Origin: Sedimentisphaerales bacterium | Lineage (GTDB): Bacteria > Planctomycetota > Phycisphaerae > Sedimentisphaerales > Anaerobacaceae | DNA length: 7,284 nucleotides | Assembly: GCA_030630905.1 (NCBI GenBank) | Contig: DAOVMB010000109.1 | Coordinates: forward strand, 1-7,284 | Direction: 5' to 3' | Part shown: positions 1 to 6,845 of the stretch, piece by piece | How the letters are laid out: each line of letters opens with the position of its first letter | Position numbering within the stretch: position 1 is the first letter of the stretch | Made by a program: the position numbers and the translations under genes | The notes under the pieces: model-generated | Told to the model about the DNA's origin: nothing | Databases searched by the model: none | The model's input: only the letters and a program-made list of their open reading frames with translations

Positions 1-2052
1 GCTCAGCGGAGATTCCCCTTCAATATTTCCATGATACTCGTGTTCTTTTTCCAACCTGTCGATAATCTTTATCGGCTTGGGTAGTACGTGCCTGCCGCGA
101 AGGACTTCATGGAAAGGCCCGGCGATCTTCCGCTCAACAGATGACATGTATTTGGCCTTCAAAAGGGACTTGCCGTATTTTCCCGCCATTTTCAATATCC
201 TGCCGGGATCGAGGCTTTTGAGCCGCAACCCCAGATCTCTTCTTGCATTTCTCACATTCATCTTATTGACGTAATCGAGCCAGTCTGTGACGGGGTCCCT
301 TACGACTTCAAGGCCGCTATCTTCCAATTGGCGAATAACAAAATTCGTGCAGGGATCATGCTGGCGTACGTAGATCTCTCCTATGTAGAGGACAAGCGGA
401 TATCTTTCCTGGTTCCTTAGCTTACAACCCTTGAACAGAGAGACGGTTTTTTGGCCCCACTCTATTAAATCGGGTGTTTCGGCGCCGCTTTCGATAACCT
501 TTTCCAGCTCGTTCAGCCTTGCTTGCTTCAATTCTGCCATCGCCTCTTTATCTTCCGCGTACGGATTGAATCTAAGGAAAATGTCCTCGAGCAGGTCCGA
601 TGCCTTGATGCCCTTAAACAGCATTTGCTGCATTCTCGTCGTGTCCGAGACGCTGAGTTTCTTCGGAAAAGGTATGTCGAGATAATCCGTCTCCGAGGAT
701 GGGCCGGCGACGGGGATTTTCTGCAGGCCCTCTTTGTCCAGAAATTCCCTCATCAGCTCGGTATATTTTCCAAACCTGCACGGTCCGCTTGTCGTTGGCA
801 TCATGACAAGATAATTTTCCTCGACGTGCTGCTTGCCTTTTCGTTCAATTTCCTCTTCGAGAAAAGCAATCGCGTCACCGACCACGCCTTTAAGCGGATG
901 GCAGACCTCCGTATAGATGTGTCTCCTGGCTGCTTCGTAGCTCCTCTGCGTATCCGTAGGTAAAACCATGCTGGTGACGCCGAAGTATCTCAGCCCTGCG
1001 GCACCAATTAAACTGGCATTGCCCATATATGGAATTAACCACGTTCTCTCTTCGGAACCGTCATAAGAGCGCCTTCTGAGCTGTTCGATATTTATTTTTC
1101 TTTGCCTGCATTGATTGACGACTCTCTCGTGCGCTTCGGTTCTGGTGACAAACGGAGCGTTGTTGGTTTGGGCATCCGTGAGCAGTACAAGTACGGGTTT
1201 ATTCGCCGCCTGCTGAATTTTTTCTTCCTGGTAAATTTTTAAGCTGTCCGGCCCGCACGCGAAATTCATCATTCTTATCGCAAATAAATTGGGATGATCC
1301 GCTACATACAGATTCGCTCTGAGTATTTTTACGCTCTGTACCCAGAACTCATTCTCGACCACATCGTCGAGCCGGATATCTGCGAATTTGTGCTCCAGGA
1401 ACAATTGCGGTATGTAGTGCAAGCCCCTTATCTGAGAGAACATATTCCCGGAGTTCGAGCTTGCCTCGGGGTCGAGCAGGACATAATCTCTGCCGATTCC
1501 GACGTAGGCCTTTTCGTTATTTGCCTCTATCTTCTTGAGGAATTTATCACCCTCGGCATAAAGATTATTTTTGAATTCATTCTCCGCCTCGTACGCGTAC
1601 CCGATAGCGTCCTTTATCTGCCGGTTCGTAAATCCGAACTTTAACCTGTTAAATTCCTGCTTGATCTCGCTGACAAGAAGCCCCTCATCCCCAAAGTGCA
1701 ATATTGGATTGATCTGCTTGTCTTTATCGAGAGAAAGTACATCGTTTAGGATGTAACCCTCAGATTCGGTGTATATGCAGTACTTTAAATCGGGAGGACG
1801 GTCCATTCTCTGCTCAATGAAACTCGGATTAAACAAGTACTCGATTTTCGTGTCCCTGTTCAATACCGATGCGTGTCCCGTTGCAAGCTTCCTTGCTATG
1901 CAGAACTCGGTCCTCGAATTATCGACTCCTAATTTTGCGATTTCCTTATCTGTTTTCGGTGATACGACCGGATAGAAACCAAGCTTATTGAACAAGGCAG
2001 CACTCCATATTCCCTTCTCTCCAAGCGTCGCCGTGCTTCTCTTTATGCCCAC
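1..2052 (-). other. Domains: DUF2229-like plus HgdB-like dehydratase region (partial)
   Basis: Residues ~752-1435. The DUF2229-like part begins VGIKRSTATL and carries RTEFCIARKLATGHASVL, with C802 at the family's conserved Cys-x-x-[AV]-K-L-x-x-GH position. The HgdB-like part runs from VGIGRDYVLLDPEAS (935-949) through NFACGPDS (1014-1021), TRTEAHERV (1054-1062), WLIPYMGNASL (1089-1099), EVCHPLKG (1133-1140) and TSGPCRFGKY (1172-1181) to PKPIKIIDR (1409-1417). C1017, C1135 and C1176 are the likely cluster ligands. The final conserved segment of this fold, which normally has a cysteine in a PF-x-CMP motif, would lie left of the window. Confidence 0.8.
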
Positions 2053-4305
2053 CGTTGTCGCGCTTCCGTTGTCCGCCCTTGCCGAAGCAAGCTCGCTCAG
2101 CAGACATCCCTGTTTCTTGAAATGTTTCTCGTATATCTTATGGTATCTTTCAACATAGTCTGTTTTCGGCTTCCTGGCTGTCTCGGAGTTTCCCCTGGGG
2201 CAGAAACCGCCTGTAATAATTTCGTCGGCCTCGATGGAAAAGATTTCGAGCTGGCAGTCCCTCATTCCGCACGATTTTTCCTTAAACAGCTCTTTACAGG
2301 ACACCTTGTGTTTCTCAAAAGGCATATCCACCAAGTCCCAGCCTCTGAATGCCGAACCGTAGCTTTTGCCCTGCTCTTCCAACTGTTTTATCTTTTCAAT
2401 GATGTCCAGCGCCTGTCCCCATGCACCGAACATCTCCCTGTGTGGATAAGCCTCTATTTGTTTGTCCGTTACCTGCGCCAGAGCGGCAAGAAAAGCTTTG
2501 CCTAATGGCGGTCCACCCTGTGCGGAACATTTCTTACCGGTGTGCCCAGAGCCACCGACGAATTTAAGGTAGTAGCTGGCCGCCGTTCCCCTTAATATCG
2601 CAGCGGCGATCTCTTCTTTGCCAAATCCCTCGGCGATAAGCCTGTTCTCGTCCATCTCCATAAAAACGCCGCACGTCGAGTCGATAATCGGAACTCTCTC
2701 GGCCTTCAGAGCGGCCTCTTGCAGGGAATTCTCCACATTGAGATTTATGATGTCCGCCATGTTTTCGAGGGTCTGTCCGGAACCGGCCTGGCAGCTATAA
2801 TTCATCTTCGCTTCCTTGACCGTTCCGTCGGCGGCAAAGCTCGTAAACTTCATGTCCTGGCCGCCCACTTCGAAGATAGTATCAACATCGGAGTCGTAAT
2901 GCTTGACGCCGAGAGCGTGACAGGTTATCTCATCAGTTATTCTGTCCGCGCTTTCAATGCCTTCTTTTTGCAAAGCCCCGGTTTTTTCCTGGCTTACCAG
3001 AATTTTCTCGTACAGTTTTCTTGCCGAACCGGTAGCTCCGACCCCCTTGACAAATACCTTGTCTTTGTGCCTTCGAAGATATTTTATAACCTTTTTCAGC
3101 GATTCCTCTGGATTGCCGTGTGTTTTGATATAAAGCTTGTCCAGCAGCTTTCCGGTCCTAAGTTCGACCAGTGCCCCCTTGGTTGTAGTACTGCCGCCGT
3201 CTATTCCCAGAACAACTTCCGTTCCCTGCTTTATTGTTTCAGCGAGTTTCCGGCTTTGCTCGTGTACTTTGTCGAGTGATTTTGACAGCGGCGGTGAGTA
3301 CTTCCTTTTTTCTCTGCCGTATGCAGCAATCTTTTCGAGCTGCTCAAGGTTAAAGACAAAGCTGTTCTTCTCTTCGATTCCTTTTACCGCTGCACCTATC
3401 GCTGCAATGTTATTGTAATGCTCCGGCCTGCCGATAGGGATTCCAAGGAATTCCTCAAGGTTTTTTCTAATAAGATCATTCGCCATTACGCCGCCGGTTG
3501 CTATGGCGCCTTCGGGATCCTCAGTAGCCTTGAACTGCCTAGCCCCCAGAACGTCTATTTTAAAGTTCCTCGCGACCGTTCTGAAAAGTCCTGCTAAATT
3601 ATCCTCTCTTTTCGCTCCTTCATTCTGCTTATGTATCAAGTCGGACTGAATAACAACGCCACATCTGGCCAGGAACTCACTCGGCTCTGTTGACTTCTCA
3701 GCTTCTTGTTCGGCCCGATAGAACATTTCCTCGAGTCTTGTCTGCAACTTAGACCTGTTGCTTATTCTGATGATTTCCTTCTCGTCTTGGTTGCTTGCCG
3801 AGGTGATGTTTTCCAACTCGGGATTTGGGATAAGACCTTCAAAGAGCCGCCGGCACTGCTTTTCGATAAGTGTGCCTGAGCCTCCACCGCATTTCGTGCC
3901 GGTTCGCCACTCCTGAATGATTTCCTTGTTGTTTATTCTGCTTAGGCTAAAGAAGTAAGAGTCTTTCGCTCCCATGTGAAAGATGTACTGCGCCTTCGGA
4001 CTCGTTGTAGCGGCACCTTTCGGAATCGCAACGCTGTCGAACACATAGGTAACGCCCGGCATGACATTCGGAAAAGCTTCCGCTCCACTTCCCGTAAACG
4101 CTGTGTTCCTGATTTTATCTCTACCGAATTTTCCCTTTACTTCGCGCCATGCTTCCTTGACAGCTCCGATAGGATTGGCGAAGTGCATTATCGGTTTCGG
4201 CGAATATACGACCGCTCCATCTGTGTCAAGAACCACGTAGTGCACAAAACTACTTCCGACGTCGAATCCTGCGAAAAGGCCTACATCAATTCTTTTATTC
4301 TTCAT
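1..4305 (-). CDS. Giant acyl-CoA dehydratase activase / dehydratase-like fusion protein, partial (C-terminus beyond left edge)
   Basis: The frame is open for 1435 codons and leaves the window before its stop. Visible order: degenerate ASKHA module (residues ~8-310), canonical BadF/BadG/BcrA/BcrD ATPase module (~363-632), Cys-rich linker (670-702), DUF2229-like region (~752-930), HgdB-like region (~930-1435). The second module has the phosphate loop LGIDGGSTTTKG (366-377), DEITCHA (458-464), EVGGQDMKF (479-487) and cluster cysteines C505 and C545. The HgdB-like part has ACGPDS (C1017), EVCHPLKG (C1135) and SGPCRFGKY (C1176). Known for the family: the activase couples ATP hydrolysis to low-potential electron transfer from a [4Fe-4S] cluster to a dehydratase-type partner. 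Here both parts sit on one cytoplasmic chain; the substrate is unknown. The family usually continues about 100 residues past this point. The start at 4305 is chosen for its AGGG Shine-Dalgarno site; an in-frame ATG at 4326 would add seven residues. Confidence 0.93.
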   Translation of the reverse strand, partial: MKNKRIDVGLFAGFDVGSSFVHYVVLDTDGAVVYSPKPIMHFANPIGAVKEAWREVKGKFGRDKIRNTAFTGSGAEAFPNVMPGVTYVFDSVAIPKGAATTSPKAQYIFHMGAKDSYFFSLSRINNKEIIQEWRTGTKCGGGSGTLIEKQCRRLFEGLIPNPELENITSASNQDEKEIIRISNRSKLQTRLEEMFYRAEQEAEKSTEPSEFLARCGVVIQSDLIHKQNEGAKREDNLAGLFRTVARNFKIDVLGARQFKATEDPEGAIATGGVMANDLIRKNLEEFLGIPIGRPEHYNNIAAIGAAVKGIEEKNSFVFNLEQLEKIAAYGREKRKYSPPLSKSLDKVHEQSRKLAETIKQGTEVVLGIDGGSTTTKGALVELRTGKLLDKLYIKTHGNPEESLKKVIKYLRRHKDKVFVKGVGATGSARKLYEKILVSQEKTGALQKEGIESADRITDEITCHALGVKHYDSDVDTIFEVGGQDMKFTSFAADGTVKEAKMNYSCQAGSGQTLENMADIINLNVENSLQEAALKAERVPIIDSTCGVFMEMDENRLIAEGFGKEEIAAAILRGTAASYYLKFVGGSGHTGKKCSAQGGPPLGKAFLAALAQVTDKQIEAYPHREMFGAWGQALDIIEKIKQLEEQGKSYGSAFRGWDLVDMPFEKHKVSCKELFKEKSCGMRDCQLEIFSIEADEIITGGFCPRGNSETARKPKTDYVERYHKIYEKHFKKQGCLLSELASARADNGSATTVGIKRSTATLGEKGIWSAALFNKLGFYPVVSPKTDKEIAKLGVDNSRTEFCIARKLATGHASVLNRDTKIEYLFNPSFIEQRMDRPPDLKYCIYTESEGYILNDVLSLDKDKQINPILHFGDEGLLVSEIKQEFNRLKFGFTNRQIKDAIGYAYEAENEFKNNLYAEGDKFLKKIEANNEKAYVGIGRDYVLLDPEASSNSGNMFSQIRGLHYIPQLFLEHKFADIRLDDVVENEFWVQSVKILRANLYVADHPNLFAIRMMNFACGPDSLKIYQEEKIQQAANKPVLVLLTDAQTNNAPFVTRTEAHERVVNQCRQRKINIEQLRRRSYDGSEERTWLIPYMGNASLIGAAGLRYFGVTSMVLPTDTQRSYEAARRHIYTEVCHPLKGVVGDAIAFLEEEIERKGKQHVEENYLVMMPTTSGPCRFGKYTELMREFLDKEGLQKIPVAGPSSETDYLDIPFPKKLSVSDTTRMQQMLFKGIKASDLLEDIFLRFNPYAEDKEAMAELKQARLNELEKVIESGAETPDLIEWGQKTVSLFKGCKLRNQERYPLVLYIGEIYVRQHDPCTNFVIRQLEDSGLEVVRDPVTDWLDYVNKMNVRNARRDLGLRLKSLDPGRILKMAGKYGKSLLKAKYMSSVERKIAGPFHEVLRGRHVLPKPIKIIDRLEKEHEYHGNIEGESPLS
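2200..2298 (-). other. Cys-rich linker motif between ATPase and DUF2229-like regions
   Basis: Residues 670-702 contain C670-x8-C679-x4-C684-x17-C702, the last in GGFCPRGN. A four-cysteine arrangement closing with GG-x-C is typical at this point in the large activase fusions. It could bind a further iron-sulfur cluster or zinc, but the metal cannot be told from sequence alone. Confidence 0.55.
2410..3219 (-). other. Domain: canonical BadF/BadG/BcrA/BcrD ATPase module
   Basis: Residues ~363-632. All expected signatures are visible: GIDGGSTTTK with K376, GATGSARK (423-430), DEITCHA (458-464), VGGQD (480-484), MNYSCQAGSG with C505, and STCGVFMEMDENRLIAEG with C545. The 40-residue C505-C545 spacing agrees with the two cluster ligands of the stand-alone hydroxyglutaryl-CoA dehydratase activator (Cys127 and Cys166 in the Acidaminococcus protein, as recalled). 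The module closes with AQGGPPLGKAF and PHREMFGAWGQAL (621-633). Confidence 0.88.
3376..4284 (-). other. Domain: N-terminal degenerate ASKHA (BadF-like) module
   Basis: Residues ~8-310 of the giant protein. The phosphate loop reads GFDVGSSFVH, with H22 where the canonical module has lysine. The E-x-x-CHA segment is absent, with DSVAIPKGAA (90-99) in its place, and GGQD is replaced by GAKD (112-115). The cluster-binding positions survive: C139 in GTKCGGGSGT and C215 in ARCGVVIQSD. The closing GGV element (271-273) is also present. C139 and C215 are 76 residues apart, against 40 in the second module. The extra ~36 residues are a charged, probably helical insert around 155-205. Inference: this half may be a structural or cluster-holding partner with weak or no ATPase activity. 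Confidence 0.75.
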
Positions 4306-4318
4306 CCTGCTTTTCCCT
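4306..4318 (-). promoter_or_regulatory. Ribosome-binding site of the giant activase gene
   Basis: Read on the minus strand, AGGGAAAAGCAGG directly precedes the ATG at 4305. The AGGG core lies 9 nt from the start codon, a workable spacing. It favours the 4305 start over the in-frame ATG at 4326, whose nearest purine-rich stretch (CAGGA) is farther away. Confidence 0.6.
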
Positions 4319-4397
4319 GCATCCATAGATTTACAATATCCTGTATTTTTTGTTAATCGACAGCAATACAACTCTTTTATTTTTTTACGAAGAGTCT

Positions 4398-4425
4398 ATT
4401 ATAGCTTCTTATGCAAAATCTTCAA
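4398..4425 (-). promoter_or_regulatory. Sigma-70-like promoter of the giant activase gene
   Basis: On the minus strand a perfect -10 box TATAAT (4403-4398) lies 16 bp downstream of TTGAAG (4425-4420), which matches the -35 consensus at four of six bases. Transcription would start near 4391, giving an untranslated leader of about 85 nt. The leader is A-rich and shows no strong structure. This is the best promoter-like match in the spacer. Confidence 0.6.
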
Positions 4426-4468
4426 GTGACTAAGGTTAAATTTGCGGCTGTCCTCCTTTGCGTTATGT

Positions 4469-4480
4469 CCATATACCCCA
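4469..4480. repeat. 12-bp direct repeat, copy 1 (CCATATACCCCA)
   Basis: An exact copy of the same 12 bases lies at 4587-4598, 118 bp away in the same orientation. The C-run contrasts with the AT-rich surroundings. It may be a protein-binding site shared by the divergent promoters; that role is inference. Confidence 0.45.
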
Positions 4481-4488
4481 ATCGCCAA

Positions 4489-4511
4489 CCTATCATAACG
4501 TTGTGCATAGG
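4489..4511. promoter_or_regulatory. Nested dyad, possible operator
   Basis: CCTAT (4489-4493) and ATAGG (4507-4511) form an inverted repeat around a 13-bp centre that itself contains the palindrome AACGTT (4497-4502). The two symmetry centres differ by only half a base pair. It lies upstream of the leftward promoter at 4398-4425, so it could be an activator site or an operator. There is no family assignment. Confidence 0.25.
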
Positions 4512-4530
4512 CTGTGAATTGTGGTTATCA

Positions 4531-4552
4531 GTATTGTTAAGTTCGATAATAC
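4531..4552. repeat. Imperfect inverted repeat
   Basis: GTATTGTT (4531-4538) and GATAATAC (4545-4552) can pair over eight positions if two G-U pairs are allowed, leaving a 6-nt loop. Only the outer five base pairs are Watson-Crick in DNA, so this may be chance in AT-rich sequence. Confidence 0.2.
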
Positions 4553-4586
4553 AATTTGATTAAGCAACGATGCGTGTTAAATCCAC

Positions 4587-4598
4587 CCATATACCCCA
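4587..4598. repeat. 12-bp direct repeat, copy 2 (CCATATACCCCA)
   Basis: This is the second exact copy of the repeat at 4469-4480. Identity stops just outside the 12 bases: the flanks are GT on the left and AT on the right in copy 1, against AC and CA here. This fits a short binding site better than a duplicated segment. Confidence 0.45.
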
Positions 4599-4685
4599 CA
4601 TAAAATACAACAGGTTTTACACATAAATATATCCGCTTTTTTCCGCTCTAATTTCCTGCCTTATAGAAGCTTAGGCCTCACAGTT

Positions 4686-4709
4686 CGGTTAAATCAAACA
4701 ACTTAACCG
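4686..4709. promoter_or_regulatory. Perfect 7-bp inverted repeat, possible operator
   Basis: CGGTTAA (4686-4692) and TTAACCG (4703-4709) are exact inverted copies around a 10-bp spacer, so the half-site centres are 17 bp apart. No T-run follows on either side, so it is not an intrinsic terminator. It ends about 80 bp before the proposed start of the rightward gene, where a repressor or activator site would be expected. The function is inference. Confidence 0.35.
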
Positions 4710-4787
4710 GCTATATGACTACTAATACTAATTTTAATTTATTAATAACTATTATTCATCTACCTAAAACAAAACTGTCAATTAACC

Positions 4788-6845
4788 TTGGATTTTGCGT
4801 TCTTAATATTCCTTCAATCAGATGATATAAGCATAAAACCATCTTGCTATTTGTTTTTACTTTTATTATTTTGGCTCGTTATGGTTTCCCGGCATTTACA
4901 ATCTGGCAATAAGCATAAGAGTGTGGTGTTATCCTGTCTGAAGGATTTTTTTGCTCCACGTGCTTATAGCATAATAATACTGGCGGCGCTGTTCTACACC
5001 CTGACGGTAAAGTTATTCCACTCGTGGCGTTGCGATCTGCTCAATGAATATCTGGGTTGGATAATGGCAGATATTTCTGTACTAATAGCAATAGAAGTCA
5101 TCCTGTCGCTTATTTGTTTCCGCTGGCCAAAGAAGACGGTTGTCCGGCCAGCTACGGTTTTTGCTGCTGTTGTGTACACATGGTCGGTAATGAATGCAGG
5201 TTGGCTGATCAGGACCGGGACGCAGATCCTGCCGAGGGTTCTTTTATCTCTTGTTCGCGCTCCGATTAATTCGTTTTGCATCGTCGGCGTCAACCTTGCC
5301 AAGATGCCGACTGTTGCGGTGGCTCTGCTTGCGCCCAGCGCTGTTGCTCTTGCCTTTTTCTTCTGCGTTTTGGCAAAGCCGAAGTTACCTGTTTACAATC
5401 GCAGGCGTTTTATCGCTAGAATTATTTTTTGTCTTACCATCGTCGTAGCCGCAGTTGTCGCTCGCCCTGCGATTACCCTGCGCGGCTCGTTACAGGTCGG
5501 CTCGGTGGGTCTTCGCTATAATTGCCAGCTCCGTGCCGTAATGAGCCTAATTTTACCGGACCACAGACGGCAGCCCGATCCGAAACGAAGGATACCCACT
5601 TTCGATTCTTTGAAGGTTGACCTTAAACAGCAGGGCGTAAAACATAATGTAGTTTTAGTCATCCTCGAAGGTGTCCAATACCAGCACACATCTCTTGCGA
5701 ACAAGCAGAATAATTTAACGCCGTATCTTGCGGCATTGGCCGAACAAGGTATTGAGTTCCCCAACACCCGCTCAACTCTGACACACACGACAAAGGCGTT
5801 GTTTTCGCTTTTGACAGGCCGATTCGCATCCGCTTCACAGGATATAGCCGAGGCGGTGCCGGTTGTGAATCCCTACGCCGGCATGGCTACGATTTTAGCA
5901 GGCAAGCTTGGTTATAGAACCGCTTTCTTCCAATCAGCGATGGGTAGCTTCGAGTCCCGGCCTGGATTGGTGTATAACCTTGGTTTCGACGAATTTTGGG
6001 CCAGGGAAGACTCGGACGATCCCAATAGCTTTCTTGGTTACCTTGCCTGCGATGAATTCTCAATGCTAATGCCAATCGCCGAATGGATAAAGGCGGAGGA
6101 GCAGCCGTTCTTTCTGACGGTCTTGTGCTCTGTCACACACGATCCCTATGAAGTTCCGGAATGGTTCGGTGTACCGGCAAAGGAACCGCTGGAACGCTAC
6201 CAACAGTCAATATCTTATACCGACAAATTCCTAGCTGCTCTGGATGTGGAACTTGGCAATCTTGGTATCACGGATAATACAATATTTTGTGTTATCGGTG
6301 ACCATGGCGAAGCGTTCGGTGAGCATGGCCTGCTTGGACATGAGCGGATAGCTTTCGATGAGGTCTTACGGATCCCATTTTGTTTGCGTACCCCGTTTTT
6401 GGTGGAGACCGGTGTAAGGATGATGGAACCTGTCAGTTCTGTTGATTTAACGCCGACACTGCTGGGCCTGTTGGGCTTCGAAACGGAATCTATCAGCTTC
6501 GATGGCGTGGATCTGCTTAAGCCGGTGTCGCAGGACCGAAGAGTGTATTTCACTGGTTGGATGCAGGAAGGGCCTGCGGGTTTTGTCAAGGGTGATCTAA
6601 AATTCATATATAATCCGACGAACAAAACGACTTGTGTCTATAATCTCGCTGCCGATCCGAAGGAGCTGAACAGGATAGAATTGCCGCAGCAGAAGGCAAA
6701 TAAGATAGCAGAAGAGATTATAACCTGGAGAAAAAGTACAGTTTTTCGGATTGATCAGCAAAGGACCGGCAAAAAAGAACTCTTCAGTCACTGGACCTGC
6801 CGCTGGACGGATCGTGTTTCTTCAACAAAGCGCAGCAAGAAATAG
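4788..6845 (+). CDS. Membrane-anchored LTA-synthase-like / sulfatase-fold phosphotransferase or hydrolase
   Basis: 685 residues from a TTG start; an in-frame stop at 4746 limits upstream extension. Hydrophobic segments lie at about 20-34 (only with the TTG start), 59-77, 91-111, 121-140, 174-196 and 208-226. Basic loops at 112-120 and 197-211 follow the positive-inside rule and place the C-terminal domain outside the membrane. The alkaline-phosphatase-superfamily domain (~286-625) shows VILEG with E294, a metal-ligand position; THTTKALFSLLTG with T334 in the nucleophile position; VTHDPY with H451; and GDHGEAFGEHG with D505 and H506. No Cys/Ser-x-Pro-x-Arg sulfatase signature is present, so formylglycine chemistry is unlikely. 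Length and layout match LTA synthase and related phosphoglycerol or phosphoethanolamine transferases, so a role in modifying surface lipid or glycan is inferred. An ATG at 4881 would remove the first 31 residues; neither start has a clear Shine-Dalgarno site. Confidence 0.85.
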   Translation: MDFAFLIFLQSDDISIKPSCYLFLLLLFWLVMVSRHLQSGNKHKSVVLSCLKDFFAPRAYSIIILAALFYTLTVKLFHSWRCDLLNEYLGWIMADISVLIAIEVILSLICFRWPKKTVVRPATVFAAVVYTWSVMNAGWLIRTGTQILPRVLLSLVRAPINSFCIVGVNLAKMPTVAVALLAPSAVALAFFFCVLAKPKLPVYNRRRFIARIIFCLTIVVAAVVARPAITLRGSLQVGSVGLRYNCQLRAVMSLILPDHRRQPDPKRRIPTFDSLKVDLKQQGVKHNVVLVILEGVQYQHTSLANKQNNLTPYLAALAEQGIEFPNTRSTLTHTTKALFSLLTGRFASASQDIAEAVPVVNPYAGMATILAGKLGYRTAFFQSAMGSFESRPGLVYNLGFDEFWAREDSDDPNSFLGYLACDEFSMLMPIAEWIKAEEQPFFLTVLCSVTHDPYEVPEWFGVPAKEPLERYQQSISYTDKFLAALDVELGNLGITDNTIFCVIGDHGEAFGEHGLLGHERIAFDEVLRIPFCLRTPFLVETGVRMMEPVSSVDLTPTLLGLLGFETESISFDGVDLLKPVSQDRRVYFTGWMQEGPAGFVKGDLKFIYNPTNKTTCVYNLAADPKELNRIELPQQKANKIAEEIITWRKSTVFRIDQQRTGKKELFSHWTCRWTDRVSSTKRSKK
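5643..6662 (+). other. Domain: extracytoplasmic sulfatase-fold catalytic domain
   Basis: Residues ~286-625 of the LTA-synthase-like protein. The superfamily landmarks occur in the expected order: first metal ligand (E294), nucleophile segment (T334, with T335 as alternative), substrate-side H451, and the DHGE metal pair (D505 and H506) with H513 and H518 after it. The domain ends in the VYNLAADPKELN stretch (617-628), which is common at the end of sulfatase-like domains. Confidence 0.82.

Larger units (their letters stand above)
4306..4787. other. Divergent intergenic spacer, AT-rich
   Basis: This 482-bp stretch separates the two divergent large genes. No open frame in it looks like a gene, and no tRNA or other recognisable RNA is seen. 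It holds the leftward promoter, a 12-bp direct repeat, and dyads at 4489-4511, 4531-4552 and 4686-4709. Its right end (about 4711-4787) is very AT-rich and presumably contains the rightward promoter, but no convincing -35/-10 pair could be picked there. Confidence 0.7.

Noticed and set aside
77..4356. Many forward-strand open frames of 60-190 codons opposite the giant gene
   Set aside because: They lie antisense to one continuous 1435-codon frame with recognisable family motifs throughout. Their translations show no coherent domains.
4994..6791. Reverse-strand open frames within the LTA-synthase-like gene
   Set aside because: They are opposite-strand shadows of a well-supported gene and show no recognisable protein features.
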